A stretch of DNA of 64,000 bases, from assembly GCF_000190735.1 (NCBI RefSeq), contig NC_015177.1, forward strand, positions 3,968,001 to 4,032,000, written 5' to 3'. Below, piece after piece: positions 36,164 through 45,684 of this stretch. Origin of the DNA: Pseudopedobacter saltans DSM 12145 (GTDB taxonomy: Bacteria; Bacteroidota; Bacteroidia; Sphingobacteriales; Sphingobacteriaceae). The notes under the pieces were generated by a model. The model searched no databases. It saw only the letters and a program-made list of their open reading frames with translations, and was not told the origin of the DNA. The stretch's first letter is position 1. The number at the start of each line of letters is the position of its first letter. The translations under genes and the position numbers were made by a program.

Positions 36164-38110
36164 CTACTTAAAAATCTGGTATTGGAACGTCCCTTTCGAA
36201 TTGCTCTTTTTGCTGGTAAGTAATATTCTGTAAATATCTTTTCCTCCCCAGGCTGATTTAAACTTTTGGTCTTCTTCGTCTACCAATTTGACTTTTTCTT
36301 TACTTATCGACCATAAAGAAGGATCATAAGTCATAAAGACGTAAGATCCATCAGGTAAGCTGAATTTTATTTTACCTAAAGTGTCTGTATTAGTATCACA
36401 AACGGTCATAAATGATTGAATAAGCGAATCAAAAGGTTTTTCAGATCGGTACTGGTCTATAATAGAAATAGTCCCGCTTTTATTAAGACTAACATTTCTT
36501 TTCCATGAAGTAATTCCACTTTCTTTTGGATACGATGGGGCGATATCCATACTTAAAGAAGAACTGGTATTATTCGAACTGTATTTTACTTTGCTGGCAG
36601 AAAAGGAGCTGCCAGCTCCCTGCTGATATCCGTTAATAGTGGGCAAGTTGTGAAATGCCGAAGTATTGAACCACAGCTTATAACGATAAGGTGAAAATGT
36701 TCGGGCGGTATAATTTCCCGAACCTACATCAATGATTACCGGATAACCATTAATATATACCATAAAGTCACCAACATCATTATGATTGTGGCTTTCCCCA
36801 TTATGGCCGGCATGTGATGCCAGGAAGGATTCTTTAGAACGTGTTGCCATTAATTGTACATCTGAAAACCATGTGTCTGAATCATTTTTATATTTAATAT
36901 TGTAATTTTTACACTCTTCAATATTATTAAGATCAAACAAAGTTCGCGAACGATGGTATTGAGATATCGAATATGAATTGCCTGCAAATTTGCGAAAAGC
37001 CCAGCTACCGAAGGCCATCATTTTGGGATCATTAATTGCTTTTCCAAAACGATATAATGCCACTCCATTAGGCCGCATTTTGGGAGAGGCATCGGCAACA
37101 TTGATGAAATATTCTCCGTCAATGTGGGTTTTATATATGTACGAAGCCATTTTTTGGATAAAGGGCTCGTGGTAAATGTTTGTTTTTCCGGCAGTAGCAT
37201 TGTCAAGTAAACTTAAAGCGTCAAAAACGGTACCGGCAGCACCAAACCAATAACCTGGTCCCTCGTCGCATCCGCCGTCTTCACCAAGGCCGTTAATATA
37301 TTGGTCAATATATCGCATGGCGAATTTCAGCCCGGCAGCACGTTTTGTTTCATCGGCTTCAAGTAATAAAACCGTAGCAATATAATTCGACATGATCCAG
37401 GGTGTCCAATTATTCAGTATGGCGTCGGGATTTCCTCTTCCCAAATAAAAATAGTTAGCCGTTTGCATCGGGATAAATATGCGTCTTTCTACTTCATAAG
37501 CAATACGACGTCTTAAAAGTGGAGAGGTTTTTTCTAATATAGGAGCCGTGAAATAGTCAACCCAAGCTAGTGTCGAAGCGGTTTCGGCAGCAAACAAATC
37601 TACAATAGGATCTTCTACGTCAGGTAAACCTTTGCCCGCTTTCTGATTACCAAGATGCGCGGTAGCTCCCCAAAAAGTTTCTTCGCAGATAGACCATATT
37701 CCATCCAATAAATGGTCTGCAAACCTGCCTTTCCCTTCTATAGATTCTGCCAGAGCAAGATCCCAAAGTAATACTCGTTTTTCATTTGCAAACGCTTGAT
37801 AGTTGCTCCTATTCCCTGTCCTTATAAATTGTAAAGCTACTGTTGCAGGTATACTTTTAAATTCTTTTTCCAAAGCCTGCTCTCCAGCCAGAATGAATTT
37901 TTTTAGCAAGCTGTCGGGGAATTTGGCCTTCCATTCTTCTGGAGTTTTTGGAAAAGGTTTCCATAGTTTTTGTGGAATTAGGGAAGCTGAAAGATCTTGT
38001 TCCGGAAGTTTTTGAAGAAAGTTCCTTTTAGTAGTCTGCGCCTGTATGGACAGGAAGCTAAAAAAGAAAATAAAAAAGAATAGTTGGATCTCTTTTTTTG
38101 TAAAATTCAT
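36164..38110 (-). CDS. heparinase II/III-family polysaccharide lyase
   Basis: This 648-residue secreted protein has a signal peptide (1-24, ending IQAQT), an alpha/alpha toroid domain (about 50-390) and a C-terminal beta-sandwich heparinase II/III domain. The conserved catalytic-region motifs are ASHAGHNGESHNHNDVGDFMVYINGYPVIIDVGSG in outline, with the family His and Asn/Asp residues, and FHNLPTINGYQQ. Family members cleave uronic-acid polysaccharides (heparan, alginate, glycosaminoglycans, ulvan-like). Its setting among pectin genes suggests a galacturonan-related substrate, but specificity cannot be read from sequence alone. It is monocistronic, divergent from the GH43 gene. Confidence 0.85.
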   Translation of the reverse strand: MNFTKKEIQLFFFIFFFSFLSIQAQTTKRNFLQKLPEQDLSASLIPQKLWKPFPKTPEEWKAKFPDSLLKKFILAGEQALEKEFKSIPATVALQFIRTGNRSNYQAFANEKRVLLWDLALAESIEGKGRFADHLLDGIWSICEETFWGATAHLGNQKAGKGLPDVEDPIVDLFAAETASTLAWVDYFTAPILEKTSPLLRRRIAYEVERRIFIPMQTANYFYLGRGNPDAILNNWTPWIMSNYIATVLLLEADETKRAAGLKFAMRYIDQYINGLGEDGGCDEGPGYWFGAAGTVFDALSLLDNATAGKTNIYHEPFIQKMASYIYKTHIDGEYFINVADASPKMRPNGVALYRFGKAINDPKMMAFGSWAFRKFAGNSYSISQYHRSRTLFDLNNIEECKNYNIKYKNDSDTWFSDVQLMATRSKESFLASHAGHNGESHNHNDVGDFMVYINGYPVIIDVGSGNYTARTFSPYRYKLWFNTSAFHNLPTINGYQQGAGSSFSASKVKYSSNNTSSSLSMDIAPSYPKESGITSWKRNVSLNKSGTISIIDQYRSEKPFDSLIQSFMTVCDTNTDTLGKIKFSLPDGSYVFMTYDPSLWSISKEKVKLVDEEDQKFKSAWGGKDIYRILLTSKKSNSKGTFQYQIFK

Positions 38111-38575
38111 AAGGATGGTATAATTAGTTATGCATTATAAATAAAAAAACACTCTGACAGGTTAACTATGCTAACATAACTTAGTGAATTGCTAATGGTG
38201 CATAATTTTGAGAAAAAACATCAAAGAAAAAGCTAGAAAAACAAAAATAATGTGATTTGTTAACTTGTTTTTCATTTAATTAATATGAGAAAGGTTTAGA
38301 CGTTAACTGCCGAATTTTATTGAACAAGAAGCCATTGTTTTTTCATTATACAGTTAACTAAGTCCAATTTCGGAACTACAGTTTAGGTTTTAAGGGAGGA
38401 ATCTATGTACTCCATCCAATTTTATTGGGCGGTTTAATTTATGCAACCGATACATTTTAATTTAAATCGTTGCCGGTATCGATTGCATAGATTTAGTCGC
38501 TTGTTTTTTTAGTCTTTAGCGTAGAAATCTGTAGACTTGTAATTACTATATCCTAATTATACACAGAAGAATTAA
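38111..38575. other. divergent control region before the block 2 operon
   Basis: No gene is seen in these 465 bp. The right half holds motif copy 3 and a large inverted repeat (38441-38488). AGTCTTTAGCG at 38510-38520 is a weak -7 candidate for the GH43 gene. Confidence 0.5.
38441..38488. promoter_or_regulatory. repeated regulatory motif, copy 3, inside a 13-bp inverted repeat
   Basis: ATCGTTGCCGGT ATCGATT (38466-38484) matches the elements at 18342 and 34006. In addition ATGCAACCGATAC (38441-38453) is the reverse complement, with one mismatch, of GTATCGATTGCAT (38476-38488), 22 bp apart. It precedes the GH43 gene start by about 90 bp, placing it to control the whole block 2 operon. Confidence 0.68.
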
Positions 38576-40222
38576 ATGGAAATCTTAAAGAAAGGACTTG
38601 TTTTATTAGCGTTAACTGCAAATCAGGCATTTGCGCAGGGAGTAGATAAACCGGTGAACTATATTTCGAAGGTATGGTCTCCGGATTTGGGTAATGGAAA
38701 ATATAAAAACCCCATTATCAATGCGGATTATTCTGATCCTGACGCTATTCGGGTGGGCGATGATTTTTACATGACCGCTTCTAGTTTTAATCACGCGCCG
38801 GGTTTGCCAATATTACATTCGAAGGATCTTGTGAATTGGACAATAATTAACCATGCGCTTCCGCAACAACATCCTGTAGACGTTTTTAGTAAGGTTCAGC
38901 ATGGGAACGGTGTGTGGGCTCCTTCGATCAGATATCATAATGGTGAGTTTTATATTTATTATGGCGATCCCGATTTTGGGATTTATATGCTGAAAACAAA
39001 GGATCCGAAAGGCGACTGGAGCGAGCCGGTTATGGTGTTTGAAGGAAAAGGTTTAATTGATCCATGCCCTTTTTGGGATGAAGATGGAAAAGCATATTTG
39101 TCTTTTGCTTACGCAGGTAGCAGGGCTGGTTTAAAAAGTGTGGTTTTGGTAGCAAGACTAAATTATGCAGGGGATAAAGTCCTTGATAAAGGTGTTGTTG
39201 TTTATGATGGGCATGAATTGGACCCGACTATTGAAGGGACTAAATTGCACAAGCGTAATGGATATTATTATTTATTTGCTCCTGCTGGTGGCGTGGCTAC
39301 GGGATGGCAATTGGTGTTAAGATCAAAAAGTATTTTCGGTCCTTTTGAAAGGAAAGTAGTTATGGATCAGGGGAAATCTCCGATTAACGGACCTCATCAG
39401 GGCGCATGGATTGATACACAAACAGGTGAAGATTGGTTTGTACATTTCCAGGATAAAGATGCTTATGGTAGGGTAGTACATTTGCAACCTATGAAATGGG
39501 TGAGTGACTGGCCAGTAATTGGAGTTGAAAAAGGTAAAAAGGGTACTGGTGAGCCGGTTTTGGAATATAAAAAACCTAATGTGGGCAAAACTTATCCAAT
39601 TGTTAATCCTGTGGAATCTGACGAATTTGAAGCTCCTCTGTTGGGTAAACAATGGCAGTGGCAGGCAAATCCGGATGGAACATGGTTGATGCCGAGTAAT
39701 AACGGAGCTTTAAGATTGTATACCAAGAAAACACCTGAAGGGGCAAAAAATCTATTGGATGTACCAAACATCTTAACACAGAAGTTCCCGGCTGATAATT
39801 TTATGGCTACTGCCAAAATTAAATTGCAGGGTAATGAGAAAATTGATAATGAAAGGGCTGGTTTTGCTGTTGTTGGTGAAGATTACAGCCAGATTTTTAT
39901 CAGAAATACTAAACAGGGACAGAATTTGGTTTTTGGTGTTTGTAAGAAAGGGTTGACTTCTGGTAAAGAGGTTGAGCAACAGATTACTTCTATTAAGCCA
40001 AACCAATATGTTTACCTAAGGGTGAAGGTTACTGATGGTGGTAAATGCAACTGGTTTTACAGTTTAGATGATAAAAAATATACAGCTGTAGGAGATACTT
40101 TTGTAGCGAAACCCGGTAAGTGGATTGGCGCTACATTAGGATTGTACGCTGTAAGAGACACACAAATTAATGATTCTGGTTATGCAGATGTAGATTGGTT
40201 TAGAGTTGAGCCTGTAAATTAG
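38576..40222 (+). CDS. GH43 glycosidase with C-terminal beta-sandwich
   Basis: This 548-residue protein has a signal peptide (1-20, ending AFAQ), a five-bladed propeller of glycoside hydrolase family 43 (about 40-330) and a C-terminal DUF1349/concanavalin-like domain (about 350-545). Catalytic-type residues are in NADYSDPDAIRVGDDFY (base aspartate), GLIDPCPFWDEDGKAY (pKa-modulating aspartate) and HELDPTIEGTKLHKRNGYYYLF (acid glutamate). GH43 members of this type are beta-xylosidases or alpha-L-arabinofuranosidases; arabinan or xylogalacturonan side chains of pectin are plausible targets. It is the first gene of the block 2 operon. Confidence 0.9.
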   Translation: MEILKKGLVLLALTANQAFAQGVDKPVNYISKVWSPDLGNGKYKNPIINADYSDPDAIRVGDDFYMTASSFNHAPGLPILHSKDLVNWTIINHALPQQHPVDVFSKVQHGNGVWAPSIRYHNGEFYIYYGDPDFGIYMLKTKDPKGDWSEPVMVFEGKGLIDPCPFWDEDGKAYLSFAYAGSRAGLKSVVLVARLNYAGDKVLDKGVVVYDGHELDPTIEGTKLHKRNGYYYLFAPAGGVATGWQLVLRSKSIFGPFERKVVMDQGKSPINGPHQGAWIDTQTGEDWFVHFQDKDAYGRVVHLQPMKWVSDWPVIGVEKGKKGTGEPVLEYKKPNVGKTYPIVNPVESDEFEAPLLGKQWQWQANPDGTWLMPSNNGALRLYTKKTPEGAKNLLDVPNILTQKFPADNFMATAKIKLQGNEKIDNERAGFAVVGEDYSQIFIRNTKQGQNLVFGVCKKGLTSGKEVEQQITSIKPNQYVYLRVKVTDGGKCNWFYSLDDKKYTAVGDTFVAKPGKWIGATLGLYAVRDTQINDSGYADVDWFRVEPVN

Positions 40223-40264
40223 GCCTAGCTATATGCAATCATAGTAAACTTGAACAGAAATTGG

Positions 40265-41185
40265 ATGAGGATTGTAATATTAGTAGTGTTATTGAGTATT
40301 GTCGCGAAGATATCTAATGCTCAAGAATTTATCCCACTTTGGGCGAAGGGGAAAATGCCCAACTCGAAAGGGATAAAAGTTAAAGATAGTGTTAATAATG
40401 AGCGTATTTATCAGGTAGGTACACCTGGTATTTACGCTTTTTTTTCTTCTAAACAAGAGAATAAAAGAGCTGCGGTTTTAATTATACCTGGTGGCGGTTA
40501 TAGTCGCCTGGCTTATAACATAAGCGGACATCAACTGGCGAAATGGTATAACACCATGGGAATAAATGCCTTTGTTCTTATCCATCGTTTACCTCATTCT
40601 CCGGATTTGAAAGAAAGGGAAAAAGCTCCTTTGCAGGACGCACAAAGGGCGATGCGCATTATTCGCAGTCATGCTGCGGAATGGGATATAGATTTGAATA
40701 AGGTTGGTGTGATGGGCTCTTCTGCCGGGGGACATTTGGCAGCTGCGTTGGGGACTATAAACGATGATTTCTCGTCGGTAGGCGATGGTTTGGATCAGCA
40801 AAGTTATCGCCCGGACTTTATGGTTCTCGTTTCTCCGGTTATTGATATGGGAGCGAATTCGCATAAAGGAAGCCGCGAGAATTTACTGGGGGCAACTCCA
40901 TCTGCCGATTTGATTAAAAAATACTCCTTACAGGAACAGGTAAGTAACTACACACCGCCAACTTTTATAGTTCATGCTTTTGATGATAAGACGGTATCTC
41001 CCCGAAATAGCCTGATGTTCTATGAATCTTTATTGGCTAATGGCATTCCTTCAAGTCTGCATATATTTAATCAAGGCGGCCACGCGATTGCGTTAAGAAA
41101 TAATCCGGGCAGTACGAATTTATGGACGGGTATCTGTGAAGCCTGGTTGCAGGAAGTTAAGATTCTAGAGGCGAATGTGAAATAA
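40265..41185 (+). CDS. secreted alpha/beta-hydrolase esterase
   Basis: This protein of about 306 residues has a signal peptide (1-20, ending SNAQE) and an alpha/beta-hydrolase fold. Nucleophile elbow GSSAGG, an oxyanion-region motif IPGGGYS, the acid in HAFDDKTV and the histidine in NQGGHAIAL are visible. It resembles acetyl xylan esterase/BD-FAE-type carboxylesterases, so it probably removes acetyl groups from pectin or hemicellulose oligomers. ATG at 40265 is chosen; a TTG at 40250 would add five residues ahead of the signal peptide. It lies in the block 2 operon. Confidence 0.85.
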   Translation: MRIVILVVLLSIVAKISNAQEFIPLWAKGKMPNSKGIKVKDSVNNERIYQVGTPGIYAFFSSKQENKRAAVLIIPGGGYSRLAYNISGHQLAKWYNTMGINAFVLIHRLPHSPDLKEREKAPLQDAQRAMRIIRSHAAEWDIDLNKVGVMGSSAGGHLAAALGTINDDFSSVGDGLDQQSYRPDFMVLVSPVIDMGANSHKGSRENLLGATPSADLIKKYSLQEQVSNYTPPTFIVHAFDDKTVSPRNSLMFYESLLANGIPSSLHIFNQGGHAIALRNNPGSTNLWTGICEAWLQEVKILEANVK

Positions 41186-41276
41186 AGAGATTTGATCTTT
41201 TATGAAATAAGATGCCGCAAAAGTTATAAGTGTATAAAATGAATATTAAAATATTAAATGAACTCAATTTTATAAT

Positions 41277-42278
41277 ATGAAAATAAAGTCAGCTATTTTA
41301 TTTCTTTTTTTGATCTGTGGTCTGATTGAGGGGGTAAAAGCTCAAACTTCTGATAATAGATTTGAATTGGTTGTGGCACAAGACGGTTCGGGCGATTTTA
41401 AGACCATTCAGGAAGCGGTAAATAAAGTACGGGATCATGCGGAGAAAAGGGTTACTATTTTAATTAAGCCCGGTATTTATAAAGAAAAGGTTGTTATTCC
41501 TTCTTTTAAAAGAAATGTGACTTTGAAGGGTGAAGATAAGGATCGGACTATCATTACCTATGATGATTTTTCGGGTAAGCCATTTAGGGGAATAGATGTT
41601 ACAGGAGATTCTAAATTTAGTACCTATACTTCGTATACGGTGTTAATTGCTGCGAATGATTGCAGTTTGGAGAATTTGACTATCGAAAATTCTTCGGGCA
41701 GAGTTGGCCAGGCAGTAGCCTTGCATACGGAGGGAGATAGACTAGCGATTAAAAACTGCAAAATTTTAGGCAATCAGGACACTTTATATCTGGCGAAAGC
41801 AGGTACGAGGGTTTACTTTGAAAATTGCTTCATTAATGGAACAACGGACTTCATCTTTGGTGCTGCGACGGCTTATTTTTCCAATTGTACTATTGAGAGT
41901 TTAACGAATTCTTACATTACAGCTGCTTCTACGGTTAAAGAAGATCGATATGGTTTTGTGTTTGTAGACTGTAAATTGATAGCTAAAGACGCATCGGTTA
42001 CTAAGGTGTTTTTAGGCCGCCCGTGGAGACCATATGCGCAAACAGTATTTATCAATACAGAGATGGGTAAACATATTGTTAAAGAGGGATGGCACCCTTG
42101 GCCAGGAGATAAACAATTTCCTGATAAGGAAAAGACTGCTTATTACGCCGAATACGGTAGTTATGGCGAGGGGGCAAAAGATCTTTCGCAAAGGGTAGCC
42201 TGGTCTCATCAGCTTAAGAAATCAGCAATTAAAAAATACAGTATAGAGAAAGTTTTAAACGGGTGGAACCCAAGATAG
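41277..42278 (+). CDS. pectin methylesterase (CE8), second copy
   Basis: This 333-residue protein has a signal peptide (1-22, ending VKAQT) and a CE8 beta-helix. Catalytic signatures: GRVGQAVALH, GNQDTLYLAK, GTTDFIFGAATAYF and LGRPWRPYAQTVF. It is a clear paralog of the pectinesterase at 29629 but has diverged considerably, which suggests different esterification patterns or locations. It lies 91 bp after the esterase gene and 5 bp before the GH28 gene. Confidence 0.93.
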   Translation: MKIKSAILFLFLICGLIEGVKAQTSDNRFELVVAQDGSGDFKTIQEAVNKVRDHAEKRVTILIKPGIYKEKVVIPSFKRNVTLKGEDKDRTIITYDDFSGKPFRGIDVTGDSKFSTYTSYTVLIAANDCSLENLTIENSSGRVGQAVALHTEGDRLAIKNCKILGNQDTLYLAKAGTRVYFENCFINGTTDFIFGAATAYFSNCTIESLTNSYITAASTVKEDRYGFVFVDCKLIAKDASVTKVFLGRPWRPYAQTVFINTEMGKHIVKEGWHPWPGDKQFPDKEKTAYYAEYGSYGEGAKDLSQRVAWSHQLKKSAIKKYSIEKVLNGWNPR

Positions 42279-42283
42279 AAATC

Positions 42284-43942
42284 ATGAAAAAAAATATTCA
42301 GGGTAAAATATTCATTGTTTTATGTTCTTTTTTTGCTGTCCAGGTTCATGCACAGCAAAGCAATTACTCATGGGATAATTTACCGGTTGTAGCCGAACCT
42401 ACATTTAAGAAAGATACTTTTAATATTACTAATTATGGCGCTAAGCCTGATGGCATATCTTTAAATACCGATGCGATTAATAAAGCCATTTCGGATTGTA
42501 GCAAAAAAGGAGGTGGAGTTGTTCTGGTACCTAACGGTTATTGGTTAACGGGGCCGATTAAATTGCAGAACAATGTAAACCTGCATTTAAAAAAGAATGC
42601 GCTACTGCAATTCTCTAAAAACTTTGATGATTATAAACTCGTTGAAGGCGTTTATGAAGGTAAGCCTTCGGCAAGAAATGAATCGCCTATAATGGGAGTA
42701 AATGTTAGCAATGTAGCTATAACAGGACAAGGAATTATTGACGGAAATGGCGATGCCTGGCGTATGGTTAGAACAAGCGATTTGACGGAGTATGAATGGA
42801 AGGCAAAAATAGCAAAAGGTGAAGGTATTTTAAGTGAGGATAAAAAAAGATGGTATCCGTCTGAAAAGAATAAGAGAGGACATGACCAGAATATTTCTTT
42901 TTGGTTGGGGCCGGGTGTTAAGCTGTCAGATTTCGAGCCGGTTAAGGATTTTTTAAGGCCAAATCTTATTGTACTGAATAATTGTAAAAATGTGTTATTG
43001 GAAGGGGTGACTTTTCAGAATTCGCCTGCCTGGAATGTACATCCTATTATGTGCGAGAACCTGACTTTAAGGGGACTTTTTATCAAAAATCCTGATTATG
43101 CTCATAATGGAGACGGTGCGGATATAGAGTCATGCAAAAATGTATTGGTAGAACATTGCATTTTTGATGTTGGAGATGATGCGATTTGTATTAAATCTGG
43201 TAAGGATGAAGAGGGACGGAAACGCGGAATTGCTACGGAAAATGTGATCATTAGAAATAATACGGTTTATAAAGGGCATGGTGGTTTTGTGGTTGGCAGT
43301 GAAATGTCTGGCGGGGCTAAGAACATTTTCGTGTATGATTGCACTTTTATGGGAACGGATAAAGGTATCCGCTTTAAAACGTCGAGAGGACGGGGCGGTG
43401 TGGTTGAAAATATCTTTATCAAGGATATCAATATGTTTGATATAGATCAGGAAGCCATATTTTTTGATATGTATTATTGGGTTAAATCTCCTAAAGCAAA
43501 CGAGGCTGTTGAAATTCCGCCCGTTACAGAAGAAACGCCAATTTTTAGAAATGTTTATATAGAGAATATTACTTGTAATGGCGCTAAAAAAGGAATTTTC
43601 GTAAGAGGAATCCCTGAAATGCCTGTAAATAATATTCATATGAAGAATCTTGTTTTAAATACAGATATCGGTGCGGAGTTTAAGGATGCAAAAGGCATTT
43701 ATGTTACCAATGCAAATCTGATGACGAGGGATAAAGAGAAAGCGCTTATTTATGTCGAGACCAGCCAGGATATTGTTTTTGATAATCTGAAGACGAATCA
43801 GACGAACGGAACTTTGTTCAATGTTAATGGTGCTAATTCCAGCGGGATTGCTGTGAAGAACAGTAATGTGTCTAAAGGTATTACAAAGGCTGTGTTTAAT
43901 AACGGAGCGAATGCTAAAGCTTTGGTTGCTGATAAAAAATAG
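42284..43942 (+). CDS. polygalacturonase, GH28
   Basis: This protein of about 552 residues has a signal peptide (1-24, ending VHAQQ) and a GH28 beta-helix. Active-site motifs: NGDGADIES, FDVGDDAICIKSG (the catalytic aspartate pair), YKGHGGFVVGSE (GHG) and GIRFKT (the RxK-like substrate-binding motif). It hydrolyses alpha-1,4-galacturonan or, in some subfamilies, exo-acting rhamnogalacturonan links. ATG at 42284 is chosen over GTG at 42263 because the latter overlaps the upstream gene and extends before the signal peptide. It follows the CE8 gene by 5 bp. Confidence 0.92.
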   Translation: MKKNIQGKIFIVLCSFFAVQVHAQQSNYSWDNLPVVAEPTFKKDTFNITNYGAKPDGISLNTDAINKAISDCSKKGGGVVLVPNGYWLTGPIKLQNNVNLHLKKNALLQFSKNFDDYKLVEGVYEGKPSARNESPIMGVNVSNVAITGQGIIDGNGDAWRMVRTSDLTEYEWKAKIAKGEGILSEDKKRWYPSEKNKRGHDQNISFWLGPGVKLSDFEPVKDFLRPNLIVLNNCKNVLLEGVTFQNSPAWNVHPIMCENLTLRGLFIKNPDYAHNGDGADIESCKNVLVEHCIFDVGDDAICIKSGKDEEGRKRGIATENVIIRNNTVYKGHGGFVVGSEMSGGAKNIFVYDCTFMGTDKGIRFKTSRGRGGVVENIFIKDINMFDIDQEAIFFDMYYWVKSPKANEAVEIPPVTEETPIFRNVYIENITCNGAKKGIFVRGIPEMPVNNIHMKNLVLNTDIGAEFKDAKGIYVTNANLMTRDKEKALIYVETSQDIVFDNLKTNQTNGTLFNVNGANSSGIAVKNSNVSKGITKAVFNNGANAKALVADKK

Positions 43943-43946
43943 ATTT

Positions 43947-44735
43947 ATGAACTCAAAAAATAAGAAGACAACCGTATTGGCAATAATTGCATTGATCGTT
44001 TTAAGTGCTTTCAGTTTAAAGAATAAGGTGACAACAATCTATTTAATTGGGGATTCTACTGTTGCGGATTATTCTTTAGAAAAAGATTATGATGCTAAGC
44101 GTTATCCACTGGTTGGCTGGGGACAGGTTTTTCAACCGTTTTTTGCTAAGGATAGTTTGAAGCTGGTTAAAAACATTTTGGGTAATGCCAAAGAAGTAAA
44201 GATAGATGATAGAGCCAAAGGTGGAAGAAGTACAAGAACTTTCTTTCAGGAAGGGCGTTGGAGAGAGGTACATCAGGCTTTGAAGAAAGGCGATGTGGTA
44301 ATGATGCAGTTTGGGCATAATGATGGTTCGGTGGAGAAAACGGAGCGTTATGTGGATATTGAAGGCTATAAGGAATTTCTGAGATTATTTGTTACTCAAA
44401 CCAGAGAAAAGGGAGCAACACCTATTTTATTAACACCAGTGGCAAGAAATTACCCATGGAAGAACGGCCAGTTAAGCAATGTACATGGAGACTACCCACA
44501 AGCGGTGAAAGATGTGGCCGGGGAGCTTGATGTGAAGCTGATAGATCTGAATGAACTGTCTATAGATTTTTTTAGTAAGGTTGGACAGGAATATGTGACA
44601 AATAAATACTTCATGAATTTTCCTGAGGGAAAATATCCGGCTTATCCAAACGGGCAAAAGGATAATACACATTTTCAGATAGAAGGCGGAAAGGAAGTCG
44701 CCAGATTAGTCTTTAATGCGATGAAGGGCTTGTAA
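43947..44735 (+). CDS. SGNH rhamnogalacturonan acetylesterase-like protein, second copy
   Basis: This protein of about 262 residues has an N-terminal hydrophobic signal (about 7-24) and SGNH blocks LIGDSTVADYS, QFGHNDGS and DNTHFQIEGG. The arrangement matches CE12-type rhamnogalacturonan acetylesterases. It is paralogous to the protein at 28272 and somewhat longer, with insertions such as NILGNAKEVKIDD. The ATG at 43947 lies 4 bp after the GH28 stop and is preferred to an upstream in-frame start inside GH28. It is followed after 1 bp by the next esterase gene. Confidence 0.88.
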   Translation: MNSKNKKTTVLAIIALIVLSAFSLKNKVTTIYLIGDSTVADYSLEKDYDAKRYPLVGWGQVFQPFFAKDSLKLVKNILGNAKEVKIDDRAKGGRSTRTFFQEGRWREVHQALKKGDVVMMQFGHNDGSVEKTERYVDIEGYKEFLRLFVTQTREKGATPILLTPVARNYPWKNGQLSNVHGDYPQAVKDVAGELDVKLIDLNELSIDFFSKVGQEYVTNKYFMNFPEGKYPAYPNGQKDNTHFQIEGGKEVARLVFNAMKGL

Positions 44736-44736
44736 T

Positions 44737-45684
44737 ATGAAAAAGTTCATTCTATATATTTTATTGGGTGCCTCATTCGGTGTTCAGGCTCAGGTGAATA
44801 TTCCGAGGGATACATCTTTTACTTTGAATGGAACTTATCTGAAGGAGAAAAAGTACAGACCATACATCACCATTGCCGAAGTGAAAAATGAGGATGTTAT
44901 CCAATCCAGTTTAAATCTGGTTTATGATACAGTAGGTAATAGGGATTTGTTTTTAGATGTTTTCTATCCGAAAGGAGAAGCTTCTCAAAAATATCCGGGC
45001 GTAATTTTGATTCATGGTGGCGGTTGGCAATCAGGAGATAAATCGCAAATGCATACTATTGGGAAAGCTTTGGCAGCTAAAGGTTATGTGGCTTTTGCTG
45101 TTGAATATCGCTTATCACCTGAAGCCAAATATCCCCAAGCTGTTTATGATTTAAAATCAAGCATCAGGTGGATGAGGGCGAATGCAAAGCAATTTCAATT
45201 GGATACCAGACACATAGCAAGCTTAGGTACTTCTGCGGGCGGACAATTGGCTGCTTTACTGGGTGTGACAAATGGGAATGCTTATTTTGAAGGAAATAAG
45301 CGTGGAAATGCCCGTTTCAAGTCGGCTATACAAGCTGTCATAAATATCGATGGAACGCTGGCTTTTCGACATCCTGAGTCGGTAGAGGGAAAAGCTGCAT
45401 CCAATTGGTTGGACGGTACTTATGAGGAAAATCCGAAAAACTGGGAATCGGCAGCACCTTTAAATCATGTCTCGAAAAAATCAGTACCGATTTTATTCTT
45501 AAATAGCTCTATCCCCAGATTTCATGCGGGCAGGGATGATATGATTAACAAATTAAATAAGTATAGGATTTATTCAGAAATACATGAGTTTCCAGATACG
45601 CCGCATCCATTTTGGTTCTTCAACCCCTGGTTTCTACCAATGATGGATTATACAATTACCTTTTTAGATAAAACCTTTAAATAA
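44737..45684 (+). CDS. alpha/beta-hydrolase, carboxylesterase/acetylesterase type
   Basis: This 315-residue secreted protein has a signal peptide (1-18, ending GVQAQ), the oxyanion motif LIHGGGWQSGDK, nucleophile elbow LGTSAGGQLAAL, and a terminal DTPHPFW with the probable catalytic histidine. It belongs to the hormone-sensitive-lipase/BD-FAE-like esterases often found in plant polysaccharide loci. A role in de-acetylating or de-feruloylating pectin side chains is inferred from position. Its stop overlaps the start of the GH105 gene (TAATG), indicating translational coupling. Confidence 0.85.
   Translation: MKKFILYILLGASFGVQAQVNIPRDTSFTLNGTYLKEKKYRPYITIAEVKNEDVIQSSLNLVYDTVGNRDLFLDVFYPKGEASQKYPGVILIHGGGWQSGDKSQMHTIGKALAAKGYVAFAVEYRLSPEAKYPQAVYDLKSSIRWMRANAKQFQLDTRHIASLGTSAGGQLAALLGVTNGNAYFEGNKRGNARFKSAIQAVINIDGTLAFRHPESVEGKAASNWLDGTYEENPKNWESAAPLNHVSKKSVPILFLNSSIPRFHAGRDDMINKLNKYRIYSEIHEFPDTPHPFWFFNPWFLPMMDYTITFLDKTFK

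Noticed and set aside
43130-43639. 169-residue minus-strand frame inside the GH28 gene
   Set aside because: The GH28 motifs are intact in the plus frame and the shadow frame has unlikely composition, so it is not a gene.
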